64,000 bases of DNA. Source: JAJTHC01 sp044348005 (GTDB lineage: Bacteria > Cyanobacteriota > Vampirovibrionia > Vampirovibrionales > JAJTHC01). The position numbers and the translations under genes were made by a program. The notes under the pieces were generated by a model. It did no database searches and was not told the DNA's origin. It saw only the letters and a program-made list of their open reading frames with translations. The number at the start of each line of letters is the position of its first letter. The first letter of the stretch is position 1. This document shows positions 41,971 to 49,798 of the stretch, piece by piece. The stretch is from assembly GCA_044348005.1 (NCBI GenBank), contig JBIKTR010000008.1, positions 1 to 64,000 on the forward strand, given 5' to 3'.

Positions 41971-43479
41971 ATGGCCAAAGTAAAACGCAAGTATGTCTGT
42001 CAGTCCTGTGAATATGAATCGGCGGTGCATGTGGGGCGCTGCCATAATTGTGGTGCGTGGAATAGCTTTCAAGAAGTCGTCGAAGCCCCTGCTTCGCTCA
42101 CACAAGTGCCCGCTTACGCCAGCTTAAACCGTGGGGATTTAGATCTTGAAAGTGAAGCTTCATGGAGCGGGAACCTCCCCACGCCGTCTTTCGGCGCCTC
42201 ACCCCTATCCACCGCCCCCCTCTTTAGCACCGATACAATTCAGCTCATGCCGTTGTCAGATGTGGATATGACCACAGCACCACGATTTTCAACCTTAATG
42301 CCTGAACTGGATCGTGTCTTGGGCGGAGGCTTACTACAAGGGGCCTACATCTTGGTGGGGGGGGACCCAGGTATTGGAAAATCCACCTTAATGATTCAAG
42401 CAGCAGCGAACTTAGCAGATTCAGGAAAAAAAGTGGTGTACGTGACAGGTGAAGAATCAGGTGTGCAGATTAAGCATCGTGCGGAACGCTTACAGTTAAA
42501 AGGGGCAAGCCAAATCCTGCTTCTGGCAGAAGTGAAGCTTCAAAACATTTTGCAAGCCATTGTGGCCGAAAAGCCCGATGTCCTCATTGTCGATTCTATT
42601 CAGTCGCTGATGGATGTGAATGTGTCTGGAACACCGGGAGCCAACAACCAAGTGAAAGCCTGTGCAAACGCTCTTATGCAAGTGGCAAAAGGCTTAAATA
42701 TTACCACGTTTTTAATTGGTCATGTCACCAAAGACGGACAACTTTCAGGCCCTAAATTGCTAGAACACATGGTGGATGCTGTTTTGTACTTTGAAGGCGA
42801 GCGTTACAAGGATTTAAGGCTCTTGCGTTCGGTGAAAAATCGTTTTGGTTCTACCCAAGAAATGGGCGTGTTTGAAATGCAGGAAAGTGGTTTGAAAGAC
42901 GTCCTCAATCCTTCAGAAGTCTTTTTGTCGGATGCGGCGTTACATCCAGTCCCTGGGTGTGTGAGCGTCTGTTGTTTAGAAGGGAGTCGCCCTTTATTGA
43001 TCGAGTTGCAGGCTTTAGCAGGGCAAAGCGTGTATGCGTCGCCTAGGCGTGTGGTGAATGGGGTAGAGACGAATCGATTGCATCAGGTGATTGCGGTATT
43101 GGAGCGTCGGGTGGGATTGAGCTTTGCGGATCTAGACTTGTACATCAATGTGGTAGGGGGTATGAAAATTGATGAACCTGCGGTGGATTTAGGCATGGCC
43201 TTGGCATTGGTGACCAGCTTGCGAGACGTAAGCGTCAAATCAGGCACGGTGCTAATGGGGGAAATTGGGCTAACAGGGGAAATTCGTCGCGTGCGTCGTT
43301 GGAGAGAACGCCTAATAGAAGCCATAAAAATTGGTTTTACCCGCATTGTGTTGCCTTGGCCACAAGGCCGAACACAAGCCGAAGATGTAGAGGCCTTGAA
43401 AAAAGAATTGCCTGTGGGTGTAGAACTTTACTTTGTGCGTAATATCCGAGAAGCCATTACCGCCTGTTTAGACGCTTGA
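41971..43479 (+). CDS. radA: DNA repair protein RadA/Sms
   Basis: Branch-migration helicase for recombination. 502 residues. C4 zinc finger (Cys10, 13, 24, 27: YVCQSCEYES...RCHNCGAW), Walker A GGDPGIGKST at 130-139, the RadA-specific KNRFGST at about 280, and a Lon-like C-terminal domain (INVVGGMKIDEPAVDLGMALAL). GGGAGGAG precedes the TTG-ATG. The ATG at 41971 is preferred. A CAGAGGA/TCCTCTG hairpin (43561-43587) follows but lacks a U-run. Confidence 0.97.
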   Translation: MAKVKRKYVCQSCEYESAVHVGRCHNCGAWNSFQEVVEAPASLTQVPAYASLNRGDLDLESEASWSGNLPTPSFGASPLSTAPLFSTDTIQLMPLSDVDMTTAPRFSTLMPELDRVLGGGLLQGAYILVGGDPGIGKSTLMIQAAANLADSGKKVVYVTGEESGVQIKHRAERLQLKGASQILLLAEVKLQNILQAIVAEKPDVLIVDSIQSLMDVNVSGTPGANNQVKACANALMQVAKGLNITTFLIGHVTKDGQLSGPKLLEHMVDAVLYFEGERYKDLRLLRSVKNRFGSTQEMGVFEMQESGLKDVLNPSEVFLSDAALHPVPGCVSVCCLEGSRPLLIELQALAGQSVYASPRRVVNGVETNRLHQVIAVLERRVGLSFADLDLYINVVGGMKIDEPAVDLGMALALVTSLRDVSVKSGTVLMGEIGLTGEIRRVRRWRERLIEAIKIGFTRIVLPWPQGRTQAEDVEALKKELPVGVELYFVRNIREAITACLDA

Positions 43480-43604
43480 GCGTATAGGCTTTTCTACCGC
43501 CCCTGTTACATTGTTTACAATAAAGGCAATTTTGAGATTTATTTTATCTTTATTAAAGCACAGAGGAAAGAGTCCTTCACTCCTCTGCCCCTTCTAACGA
43601 ACAC

Positions 43605-43759
43605 TATATAGTATTTTAAATAATTTCCCCTACAGTATCTATACTTTTTCGCTACGATTATTTTGTTCACTCATGTAGGTCTATCTACACTCCTTCACAA
43701 AATAATCTAGGCGTCTCGTCTAGCCTACTGTATGAAAAACTCTTTAAAATACTATATTG
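43605..43759. ncRNA. Nested palindromic element, possible structured RNA
   Basis: Four arms nest around one centre: TATAGTATTTTAAA / TTTAAAATACTATA at the ends, TACAGTA / TACTGTA in the middle, GATTATTTTGT / ACAAAATAATC inside, and GTAG / CTAC at the core, with a side hairpin TAGGC...GCCTA. All arms are exact. It would fold into a long interrupted hairpin of about 150 nt in either transcript direction, or could be a MITE-like insertion. No coding frame spans it. Confidence 0.5.
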
Positions 43760-43837
43760 CTTGAATCCCCCCCTGATGTTTTACTTCCCTTGTTCAAACG
43801 TCGCTGATGTATGACGTGCTTCTACACGTGATCTTTT

Positions 43838-43957
43838 TATGCACACCATGGTTCAGATTCCTCGTGGCTTTTGTATCGAGCGATTTGGGCATCTGTTTCT
43901 AGCCTTATTCCCCTTGCTTGTCTCTACCTGTTCCCCCTATTAAATAAAGAGAAATAA
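43838..43957 (+). CDS. Possible 39-residue hydrophobic peptide
   Basis: ATG at 43838 to TAA at 43957, reading MHTMVQIPSWLLYRAIWA then a hydrophobic stretch (SVSSLIPLACLYLFPLL) and NKEK. One membrane helix with a charged tail is the build of small type I toxins and membrane peptides. No ribosome site is visible, so it is a candidate only. Confidence 0.2.
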   Translation, partial: YAHHGSDSSWLLYRAIWASVSSLIPLACLYLFPLLNKEK

Positions 43958-43965
43958 TCACTGCT

Positions 43966-44169
43966 ATGGCGTTAACCGAACCTCAAATTTCGTCCTTATT
44001 AGGTTACATTGCTGAACCTGTACAAAACAAAGTGTCTCAAAAAAATCATACAAACTTAAAAGAACTAATGGCCGCTTTTAAAGAAGTCGATGCCCAAAGA
44101 AACTTGCAAATGCCTTCAAGCATTGAACAACGCTGGATCGATTTTTTGCCTTGGCATTCATTTAATTAA
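43966..44169 (+). CDS. Small unknown protein
   Basis: 67 residues (MALTEPQISSLLGYIAEPVQ...). AAAGAGA lies about 14 bases before the ATG, a weak site. Polar and helical, ends WIDFLPWHSFN. No family recognised. Same direction as the WYL genes downstream, separated by 130 AT-rich bases. Confidence 0.5.
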   Translation: MALTEPQISSLLGYIAEPVQNKVSQKNHTNLKELMAAFKEVDAQRNLQMPSSIEQRWIDFLPWHSFN

Positions 44170-44332
44170 TCAACTGTCACGAAACAAATGTTCTTTTGGC
44201 ACTTAAAATGTAGAATTTTTTGCGATATGCGTTTTATTGAGACGCTTTATGTAACAAAATAAAACATTTGGCAATAAAATAGGTGTCAAAAAATATCCTC
44301 CCTTGCAAGACAAGACAACTATTGATATTGTG

Positions 44333-45475
44333 ATGAATACGATTCTGTTTAATCTTTATTTAGATGTCTTATTTTTACTCAGGCAATCAAAGAGAACACC
44401 ATTATCTATGGTTCGTCAAACTTTAAAGAATACTTACCATACGAGTTCCTTGTACCTGCTAAAGTTTTTGGCATTTTTAGAAGTGAACCCGTTAAAACGT
44501 GCTGAGTTGCAGAATCTCTTTGAGCAGGATGCGGACTGTCTTTCCCCACTTTCCACGGACACGTTACGTCTGTACGCCAATGCTCTTGAAGACATGGGTT
44601 GCTTGTTGCAACGTCCTGACAAAAGCAACGATTTTCAATACAAGCTTAACTATTCCCCGTTTTGGGTGCAGTTTTCTCCTGAAGAATGGAAACTCCTTTT
44701 GCATAGTTTGGACAGTAAATTGAGGACCTGCCATATCCAAAGTTTTGTGCGTGTTTATGAAATGGCCGAACATTTGCTGGCACAAAAATTTTTACCCCCC
44801 CAAGCCAAGCAAGACTTACAAGCATTATTGAACCGCTATATTCAATCCTTTCAGCTTAAGAATGTGAAAATTTTGGAACGTGCCACGGAATTAAATAGCT
44901 GGTTTTTGGTGCAGTATCAAGGAAAAGATACCGTTTATGAATGGCAGGTGTTGCATGATACACTGATTTTAGATCAGCGTCGCTTGTATTGGCTTTGCTA
45001 TCAGGTCAATCCTGAAACAGGCGATATTTCCCCCCTAATGCTACGGCTAGATCGTTGTCGAAACATTTTTCCGATTCCTGCTGTGAAGGCTGACGTCTAT
45101 GAGCCGACACGGCGTCGTATTTTAAAATATATAGAAGAAGAGCCAGAGCTAAGTTGCGCGGTGGTATTACCTAAAGGAATGAACTTTCTTTCCCCACGTT
45201 TACGGGGTGAACGGCTTGTGTTTTTAAGTGAAGACACACAGCAAGCCTTACCTTTTTGGCAAGACATTAAGGGCTTTTATGGTGTAGAAACCTATGCCAT
45301 ACAGTACACCGTAAAAACAACGCATTTGTTTTATCTTCTTCAGTGTTTAAAGTCCTCAGGTGGCTTCCTGATTCCTTTAACTGCTGCTTTTTCAAAAGCG
45401 TTTGCCAGTAGCCAAGAAAATAGGGCGTTTGAAAAGAAAAAAAGATCCGCACAAGAAAGGGTAATGAGCGTATGA
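44333..45475 (+). CDS. WYL-domain regulator, first of a tandem pair
   Basis: About 380 residues. The ATG at 44333 is a compromise, because a TTG at 44303 is also open and neither has a good ribosome site. The N-terminal 100 residues look like a winged helix-turn-helix (LSPLSTDTLRLYANALEDMGCLLQR). Around residues 190-250 is a WYL-type module (LILDQRRLYWLCYQVNPETGDISPLMLRLDRCRNI). The next gene overlaps by ATGA and has the same architecture, as in PafB/PafC pairs. Likely a transcription regulator sensing nucleic acid or a nucleotide (family knowledge); targets unknown. Confidence 0.65.
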   Translation: MNTILFNLYLDVLFLLRQSKRTPLSMVRQTLKNTYHTSSLYLLKFLAFLEVNPLKRAELQNLFEQDADCLSPLSTDTLRLYANALEDMGCLLQRPDKSNDFQYKLNYSPFWVQFSPEEWKLLLHSLDSKLRTCHIQSFVRVYEMAEHLLAQKFLPPQAKQDLQALLNRYIQSFQLKNVKILERATELNSWFLVQYQGKDTVYEWQVLHDTLILDQRRLYWLCYQVNPETGDISPLMLRLDRCRNIFPIPAVKADVYEPTRRRILKYIEEEPELSCAVVLPKGMNFLSPRLRGERLVFLSEDTQQALPFWQDIKGFYGVETYAIQYTVKTTHLFYLLQCLKSSGGFLIPLTAAFSKAFASSQENRAFEKKKRSAQERVMSV

Positions 45476-46458
45476 CCTTCTCAGGCGTTTTAGATCCTTT
45501 TAAGAACACTCCCCCCCTCGTGATTCCTTCAGATTTGCATAGCACAGCAAAAAGGGTGTTAAATATTATTTTAATTCTAATGGATCGCCTCAAGGTAGAA
45601 GAGTCTGTTTTAATGGATATTTTAAGCCCCAAAGGCGAAGAACCCGTTCCTTATAATACCTTGCGTAAATACATACGTACCTTGCGTTATGCGGGTTTTG
45701 ACATTGTCAGAAAACGCCTTGAAGGTTCGGTTGTTTACTTTTTGAATGACACCAAATTCCATTTGGACTTAAGTGTTCAACATGCCCAAGGCTTTGAAGA
45801 GTGGGTGAGCTCCTTATCTAAATCAAGCTTGCTTTACCGTAAGTTAATGATGCTGGTGTCGCCACCGTTTCGGATTGGCTTTTGGGAACCTCACTTTACG
45901 TATAATCAAGCTTCGAGTCTCACGATGTTTGAAGGCAAAGAACATTTAAAAATTTTACAAGACGCCATCGCGTCTAAGGAACTTTTAGAGTTTCAGTTGT
46001 ATGACGATGTGCAAAATCAAACCCAAGTGGCTCGGTTTTGGGCCAGACCTTATGCGCTTACCCCGTTTCGACAAAGAGATGCTGTTATTTCCGCCATTCA
46101 CCCTTATAGTCGCCAAGTGTTTTATATTAGGTTGAGTAATGTGAGGCAGTTACGTCAGGTACCCAAACAGTGGTTGGCTTCTGACTGGCTTAAAACTATT
46201 GACTTTCAACTGGTTTTAACCCCCCATTTTTCTAAACGTTATGAAATCAAACCCCATGAAACACGGGTAGCCATTTCCCCAACGGGGGAAACCTGCATAC
46301 AGGTTTCAAAGGAATTGCAATATAAAGCGCTGTCTCGATGCATTAAATATGATACACTCATACATGTGCGTGACGCAGAAGACTTGAGTGAAACAGTGCA
46401 AGCCTTTCAAAACTTACAAACACGCATTGTGCAAGAAGCCAAAATACCTTTCGCTTAG
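45472..46458 (+). CDS. WYL-domain regulator, second of a tandem pair
   Basis: 328 residues, coupled to the preceding gene by a four-base overlap. The N-terminal helix-turn-helix (PYNTLRKYIRTLRYAGFDIVRKRLEGSVVYFL) is clear. The WYL-like module is at about 165-235 (KELLEFQLYDDV...RFWARPYALTPFRQRDAVISAIHPYSRQVFYIRLSNVRQLR). A heterodimer with its neighbour is plausible. The two genes downstream (membrane protein, prepilin) may be regulated by or transcribed with them. Confidence 0.68.
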   Translation: MTFSGVLDPFKNTPPLVIPSDLHSTAKRVLNIILILMDRLKVEESVLMDILSPKGEEPVPYNTLRKYIRTLRYAGFDIVRKRLEGSVVYFLNDTKFHLDLSVQHAQGFEEWVSSLSKSSLLYRKLMMLVSPPFRIGFWEPHFTYNQASSLTMFEGKEHLKILQDAIASKELLEFQLYDDVQNQTQVARFWARPYALTPFRQRDAVISAIHPYSRQVFYIRLSNVRQLRQVPKQWLASDWLKTIDFQLVLTPHFSKRYEIKPHETRVAISPTGETCIQVSKELQYKALSRCIKYDTLIHVRDAEDLSETVQAFQNLQTRIVQEAKIPFA

Positions 46459-46485
46459 AAGGTAGGCCACAGGGAGATGAATCTG

Positions 46486-46950
46486 ATGCAAGTGTATGTG
46501 CTTTTCGGTAGTTTGGCGAGTTCTTTACTGATTTATGGAATTGTGTACTGGCAATTACGATCTTCTTTTTTTAATTTACTGAGCAATACGTTTCGAAAAA
46601 AAGCACTGCTTTCACCTACAACACAGAACCTTGCAAACCCAGTCGAACCTTCCAACCTCTCTTCACCAGTGACGCTTCATATGGAAGAGCAAGGGTATTT
46701 AAGGTTGTTAAATGTGATGTACTTTTTGTTTGTCGTTAATGGCTTGGTAACGATGGCCAAAAAAGTGATTTCGTTACAAATTAAAGATTTTACTCAAGCT
46801 ATTGAGATTTGGGCCGATATAACAAGTGGTCAACTTTTTGGATTAGGATGCTTTGCCGTTTTGTACGTGGTGGCCTTATTGGTGATTAAAGATCGCTTGC
46901 AGGATTCGCTAGAAAATTCAGCGTATAGCGATTCGCCACAACCTTGGTAA
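46486..46950 (+). CDS. Small membrane protein upstream of a prepilin
   Basis: 154 residues from the ATG at 46486. The ATG nine bases earlier touches AGGGAG and leaves no spacing, whereas this one has nine. Three hydrophobic segments: VYVLFGSLASSLLIYGIVYW, LLNVMYFLFVVNGLVTMA and LFGLGCFAVLYVVALLVI. No family recognised. Lies 24 bases before the prepilin gene. Confidence 0.68.
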   Translation: MQVYVLFGSLASSLLIYGIVYWQLRSSFFNLLSNTFRKKALLSPTTQNLANPVEPSNLSSPVTLHMEEQGYLRLLNVMYFLFVVNGLVTMAKKVISLQIKDFTQAIEIWADITSGQLFGLGCFAVLYVVALLVIKDRLQDSLENSAYSDSPQPW

Positions 46951-46974
46951 ACCAAAACACAAGGAACGCGATGA

Positions 46975-47646
46975 ATGAACTTTTCCTGCTTTAATCGTTT
47001 TGCTCAAGCATTTACTTTGTCTGAAGTTTTAATTGTGTTGGGGATTATGGGCGTATTGAGTACGATGCTTTTGCCGTCTTTTATTGAAAATCAAACACGA
47101 AATAACTGTGCTTATTTAATCAGGTCGAGCATTTTGGCGTCTAATAGTCTCTTAGAAGACGCTTTTGCGTTTTCTCGAACCAATTTAATGAATGAAGCCG
47201 TTGAGCGGTTGACGACGATTCGTAATTGTGGAGGCACTGTAAATACGGCGACGACAGGGGGCTGCTGGAACGCAACATCGCAACGAGCCTTACCCGCCAA
47301 TGTGGCAAACGAAGGGGTGTTATTAAAAAACAATGCGGTTATTGTTGGTTTTATGTCGAATGTATCTTTTGTGAATACGCCCGCAAGTGCAGGTCCTCCT
47401 GCTGTTCCTGCTCGAAATGCGGATCAGCTCTTACGTTTTGTTATTGATGCCAACGGGGTAGCGGGTCCTAATGCTGTAGGGGTGGATCAAATCAATTTAG
47501 TCACTTGTACGACCGTCGCGTTTTGTCAAGCTAATGCCACCATGACAGGCCTCGCTGGGCAAGGATTCAAGGTGGTGCCAGGGCAATTACTGCCTGAGGG
47601 TAATGAATCTGTGGCGCTTTACAACAGGGCTTTTCAACAAACGTAG
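46975..47646 (+). CDS. Type IV prepilin-like protein
   Basis: 223 residues. The N-terminus MNFSCFNRFAQA / FTLSEVLIVLGIMGVLSTMLLPSFI is a classical class III signal: short basic leader, cleavage before Phe, Glu at +5, hydrophobic N-helix. Ala replaces Gly at -1, as in the other pilin-like protein at 38.4 kb. The globular part has four cysteines (RNNCAYL, RNCGGT, GGCWN, TCTTVAFCQ). Likely a pilus or pseudopilus subunit for adhesion, motility or uptake. AAGGAACG precedes the ATG. Confidence 0.85.
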   Translation: MNFSCFNRFAQAFTLSEVLIVLGIMGVLSTMLLPSFIENQTRNNCAYLIRSSILASNSLLEDAFAFSRTNLMNEAVERLTTIRNCGGTVNTATTGGCWNATSQRALPANVANEGVLLKNNAVIVGFMSNVSFVNTPASAGPPAVPARNADQLLRFVIDANGVAGPNAVGVDQINLVTCTTVAFCQANATMTGLAGQGFKVVPGQLLPEGNESVALYNRAFQQT

Positions 47647-47660
47647 CGAACACTATATAA

Positions 47661-47730
47661 AAATAGCATCCCAATACAACAACAAGGAGTCCTCATCAGA
47701 ATAGACCGCAATTGTTCTAGGATGCTATTT
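47661..47730 (+). terminator. Large stem-loop after the prepilin gene
   Basis: AAATAGCATCC (47661-47671) pairs perfectly with GGATGCTATTT (47720-47730) around a 48-base loop, followed by TTTCATC. Either a large-loop terminator for the cluster or a small structured RNA. The loop contains AAGGAG. Confidence 0.45.
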
Positions 47731-47769
47731 CATCACATAAATACGAATTTCTTTCTTGAAGAGAAAAGA

Positions 47770-48399
47770 CTAAGAAATTGTACCTGCGTTGTAGGCCTGC
47801 ATTAAACTGGGGTGATACCCAAAGGACGCTTTTTGTTGCTTGGCAGCCAGAGCTTTCGCCATAGAGGGTTTTTGAGACTCCACTTGTGAAGCTTGAGCCA
47901 AGTTGGCCCTACCTATCGCCGCGACGTTGTGATCCGCCTTCGACATTTCGCCATAACCGCCAATGCCCGCATTTTCAGGGGCGTGTGCAGAATCAACCAA
48001 ACCTTGACTTTGACGCTTAAAGTTCGACAAATACCCTGGGTTCATCATTGCTTGTTGAACGTCAAGCTGAGGCACAGATAAACTCACATGCCCTGCCACA
48101 GTCAAGCCTTCTTGGGTTTCAAGCACAGGGCCAGAAGTAGACAACCCCGCCGCCTTGGCTTTGCTGTCATGCGCGCGTTCATGGGCCAATACGCCTTGGC
48201 GCGAATGTTCAGCCGCCGTAACCCCACTGCTATTCTTAAATTGAGACTTTGGGGTGTTTTCGTCGCCTACAAAGGTATTGCCAAACATCGTTAGGCGGTA
48301 CTGCTTTTGTTGGGCCTTAGGCGCACCAGCGTTCAGCGATTGAGCACGGTCAAAAGGGGTTAAAGCACTTGAAAATACAGACAAAGCGGAAAGAGCCAT
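47770..48399 (-). CDS. SprA-related putative metalloprotease
   Basis: 209 residues from the ATG at 48399 (AAGGAAA upstream). The longer reading has no ribosome site. Core: RQGVLAHERAHDSKAKAAGLSTSGPVLETQEG, an HExxH zincin motif in the setting typical of SprA-related proteins, followed by TVAGHVSLSVPQLD. The N-terminus (MALSALSVFSSALTPF) may be a weak signal. C-terminal half Ala/Gln-rich. Enzymatic activity is inferred from HERAH only. Similar proteins are often regarded as uncharacterised. Confidence 0.65.
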   Translation of the reverse strand: MALSALSVFSSALTPFDRAQSLNAGAPKAQQKQYRLTMFGNTFVGDENTPKSQFKNSSGVTAAEHSRQGVLAHERAHDSKAKAAGLSTSGPVLETQEGLTVAGHVSLSVPQLDVQQAMMNPGYLSNFKRQSQGLVDSAHAPENAGIGGYGEMSKADHNVAAIGRANLAQASQVESQKPSMAKALAAKQQKASFGYHPSLMQAYNAGTIS

Positions 48400-48835
48400 G
48401 ATGTAACGTTTCCTTAGCATACGTAACGGATAGAAAGGGATTGATAACGTAAAAAAAGGGAAAACCTTTTGCAACTCAATTCTACCTAAATTGTAGTAGA
48501 TTAGCAAGCATTTTTTTCACAGTAGGGTGAAAACGTTAAAAAATCGTTACATCGTGATATTTTCAAGCAAAATAGTCAAGAAAAAAGGGGTCTTGATGGT
48601 GAACCCCCTTGCAAACATTCTGACTATACCAAGGGAAACACGTGGCGTGTTCACGGTTGTTCATACGAGTGGTTTGTTCGGCAAGCGAAACACACCGTTT
48701 ATGAAAGGAACCCCCTTGCCAAAGGGGTATCGTTCGTTGGGGTGAAAAACTTGAAGGATTGTTACAGTAGATTACAAACCAGCCACGCCCAGACGTATCC
48801 AGTAAGCACGGAGGGAAAGAGGCACATGGGACGAT
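48400..48835. other. Gap between two minus-strand genes
   Basis: 436 bases. GTTACA occurs twice (48548, 48756), once within AAATCGTTACATC, a word shared with 38264. A CCCCTT-GCCA-AAGGGG hairpin is at 48712-48727. No convincing ORF. Confidence 0.4.
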
Positions 48836-49687
48836 TTAGTTGGCCGAAGGCTTATTTAAAGGGCTAAAGTACTCGGGAAAGTTTTCTTTGGCTTGTTGTA
48901 GGGTAAGGTCTCGACCCGCTTGGTTTAAAATCGCGCGGTTGCGTCGATTGGTTTCAATTTGACGTTTTTCCGCTTGTGGCGAATGACGATATGCGGAATA
49001 CACGATCCCTGCAGCTGAACCTAGTCCCATTAAGAGCGGAAACCACTTAGAAAATAACGGTCGTTCACCTTCAAGAACTTCACGTGCTTGTAGGTGTTTG
49101 AAGCCCGCCAAGGCATGATGTAAATCAGCGACAGACGCCTGAGTTTTGGCTCGAATACGGGTCAGTATGGCTTTGGCTTCGTTCGACAAGGATTTATCCT
49201 TCAAAGCGGTGGTAATTTCACCCCACAACTCATTTTTTGATGTTTCTTCGGGTATGGAGGCTAAATTGGTATGGCTATGGGCTTCGGCACTTAATCTTTG
49301 ATAGTCATACCTATTGGTGAATCTTTGATAGGCATTGTCAAGCAGTGTGAAAACTCCCGCAAGCAACATTCCATCAATAAAAGCAAACACAAAGCTTTGT
49401 TTTTCAACAAGTTCTTTCGCTTTTTGAGGGTTGCCTACCTGTTCAGACAAGAACATATCAGGACTAGAATATTGCTTCGCCACTTGTGTGGCTTCCATTT
49501 GATTTAAGGCTGCATTTAAGCGTTTTTGGGCATCCCGCTCAGCGGTGTGGATGGATTCAACTGGTGAAGAAGGTTCAAGCATCATAAACACGGTGGTTTC
49601 TTCTTCACTAAAAGCAGGCAAGGGGCGATCTGCGGAAGGTAAAGCCGTAGACGGTTGAACGCGAGAAGCAACAGCGGGAAACAACAT
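48836..49687 (-). CDS. Unknown protein with two membrane segments
   Basis: 283 residues. Hydrophobic segments at about 100-118 (SFVFAFIDGMLLAGVFTLL) and 222-240 (WFPLLMGLGSAAGIVYSAY), with a charged helical domain between and a basic C-terminus (EKRQIETNRRNRAIL). N-terminal 30 residues are Ala/Pro-rich. No family recognised. Built like the unknown membrane proteins at 12-13.8 and 54.8 kb. Lies between a SprA-like gene and the sigma factor. Confidence 0.65.
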   Translation of the reverse strand: MLFPAVASRVQPSTALPSADRPLPAFSEEETTVFMMLEPSSPVESIHTAERDAQKRLNAALNQMEATQVAKQYSSPDMFLSEQVGNPQKAKELVEKQSFVFAFIDGMLLAGVFTLLDNAYQRFTNRYDYQRLSAEAHSHTNLASIPEETSKNELWGEITTALKDKSLSNEAKAILTRIRAKTQASVADLHHALAGFKHLQAREVLEGERPLFSKWFPLLMGLGSAAGIVYSAYRHSPQAEKRQIETNRRNRAILNQAGRDLTLQQAKENFPEYFSPLNKPSAN

Positions 49688-49798
49688 GGGGGCGAATCCT
49701 TTGGGGTTGGGAGAGAAAAGAGTAGTCTAAATCTACCACACCCCCCTTGCCAAGTCAAGGTTCTCTTCCGCAAGCGGTCAGGCTTGTGAATCCTGTAA

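Larger units (their letters stand above)
43480..43965. other. Non-coding gap with a nested palindrome
   Basis: 486 bases after radA. It holds the CAGAGGA/TCCTCTG hairpin at 43561-43587, the nested palindrome at 43605-43759, and a possible 39-residue hydrophobic ORF at 43838-43957. Confidence 0.55.
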
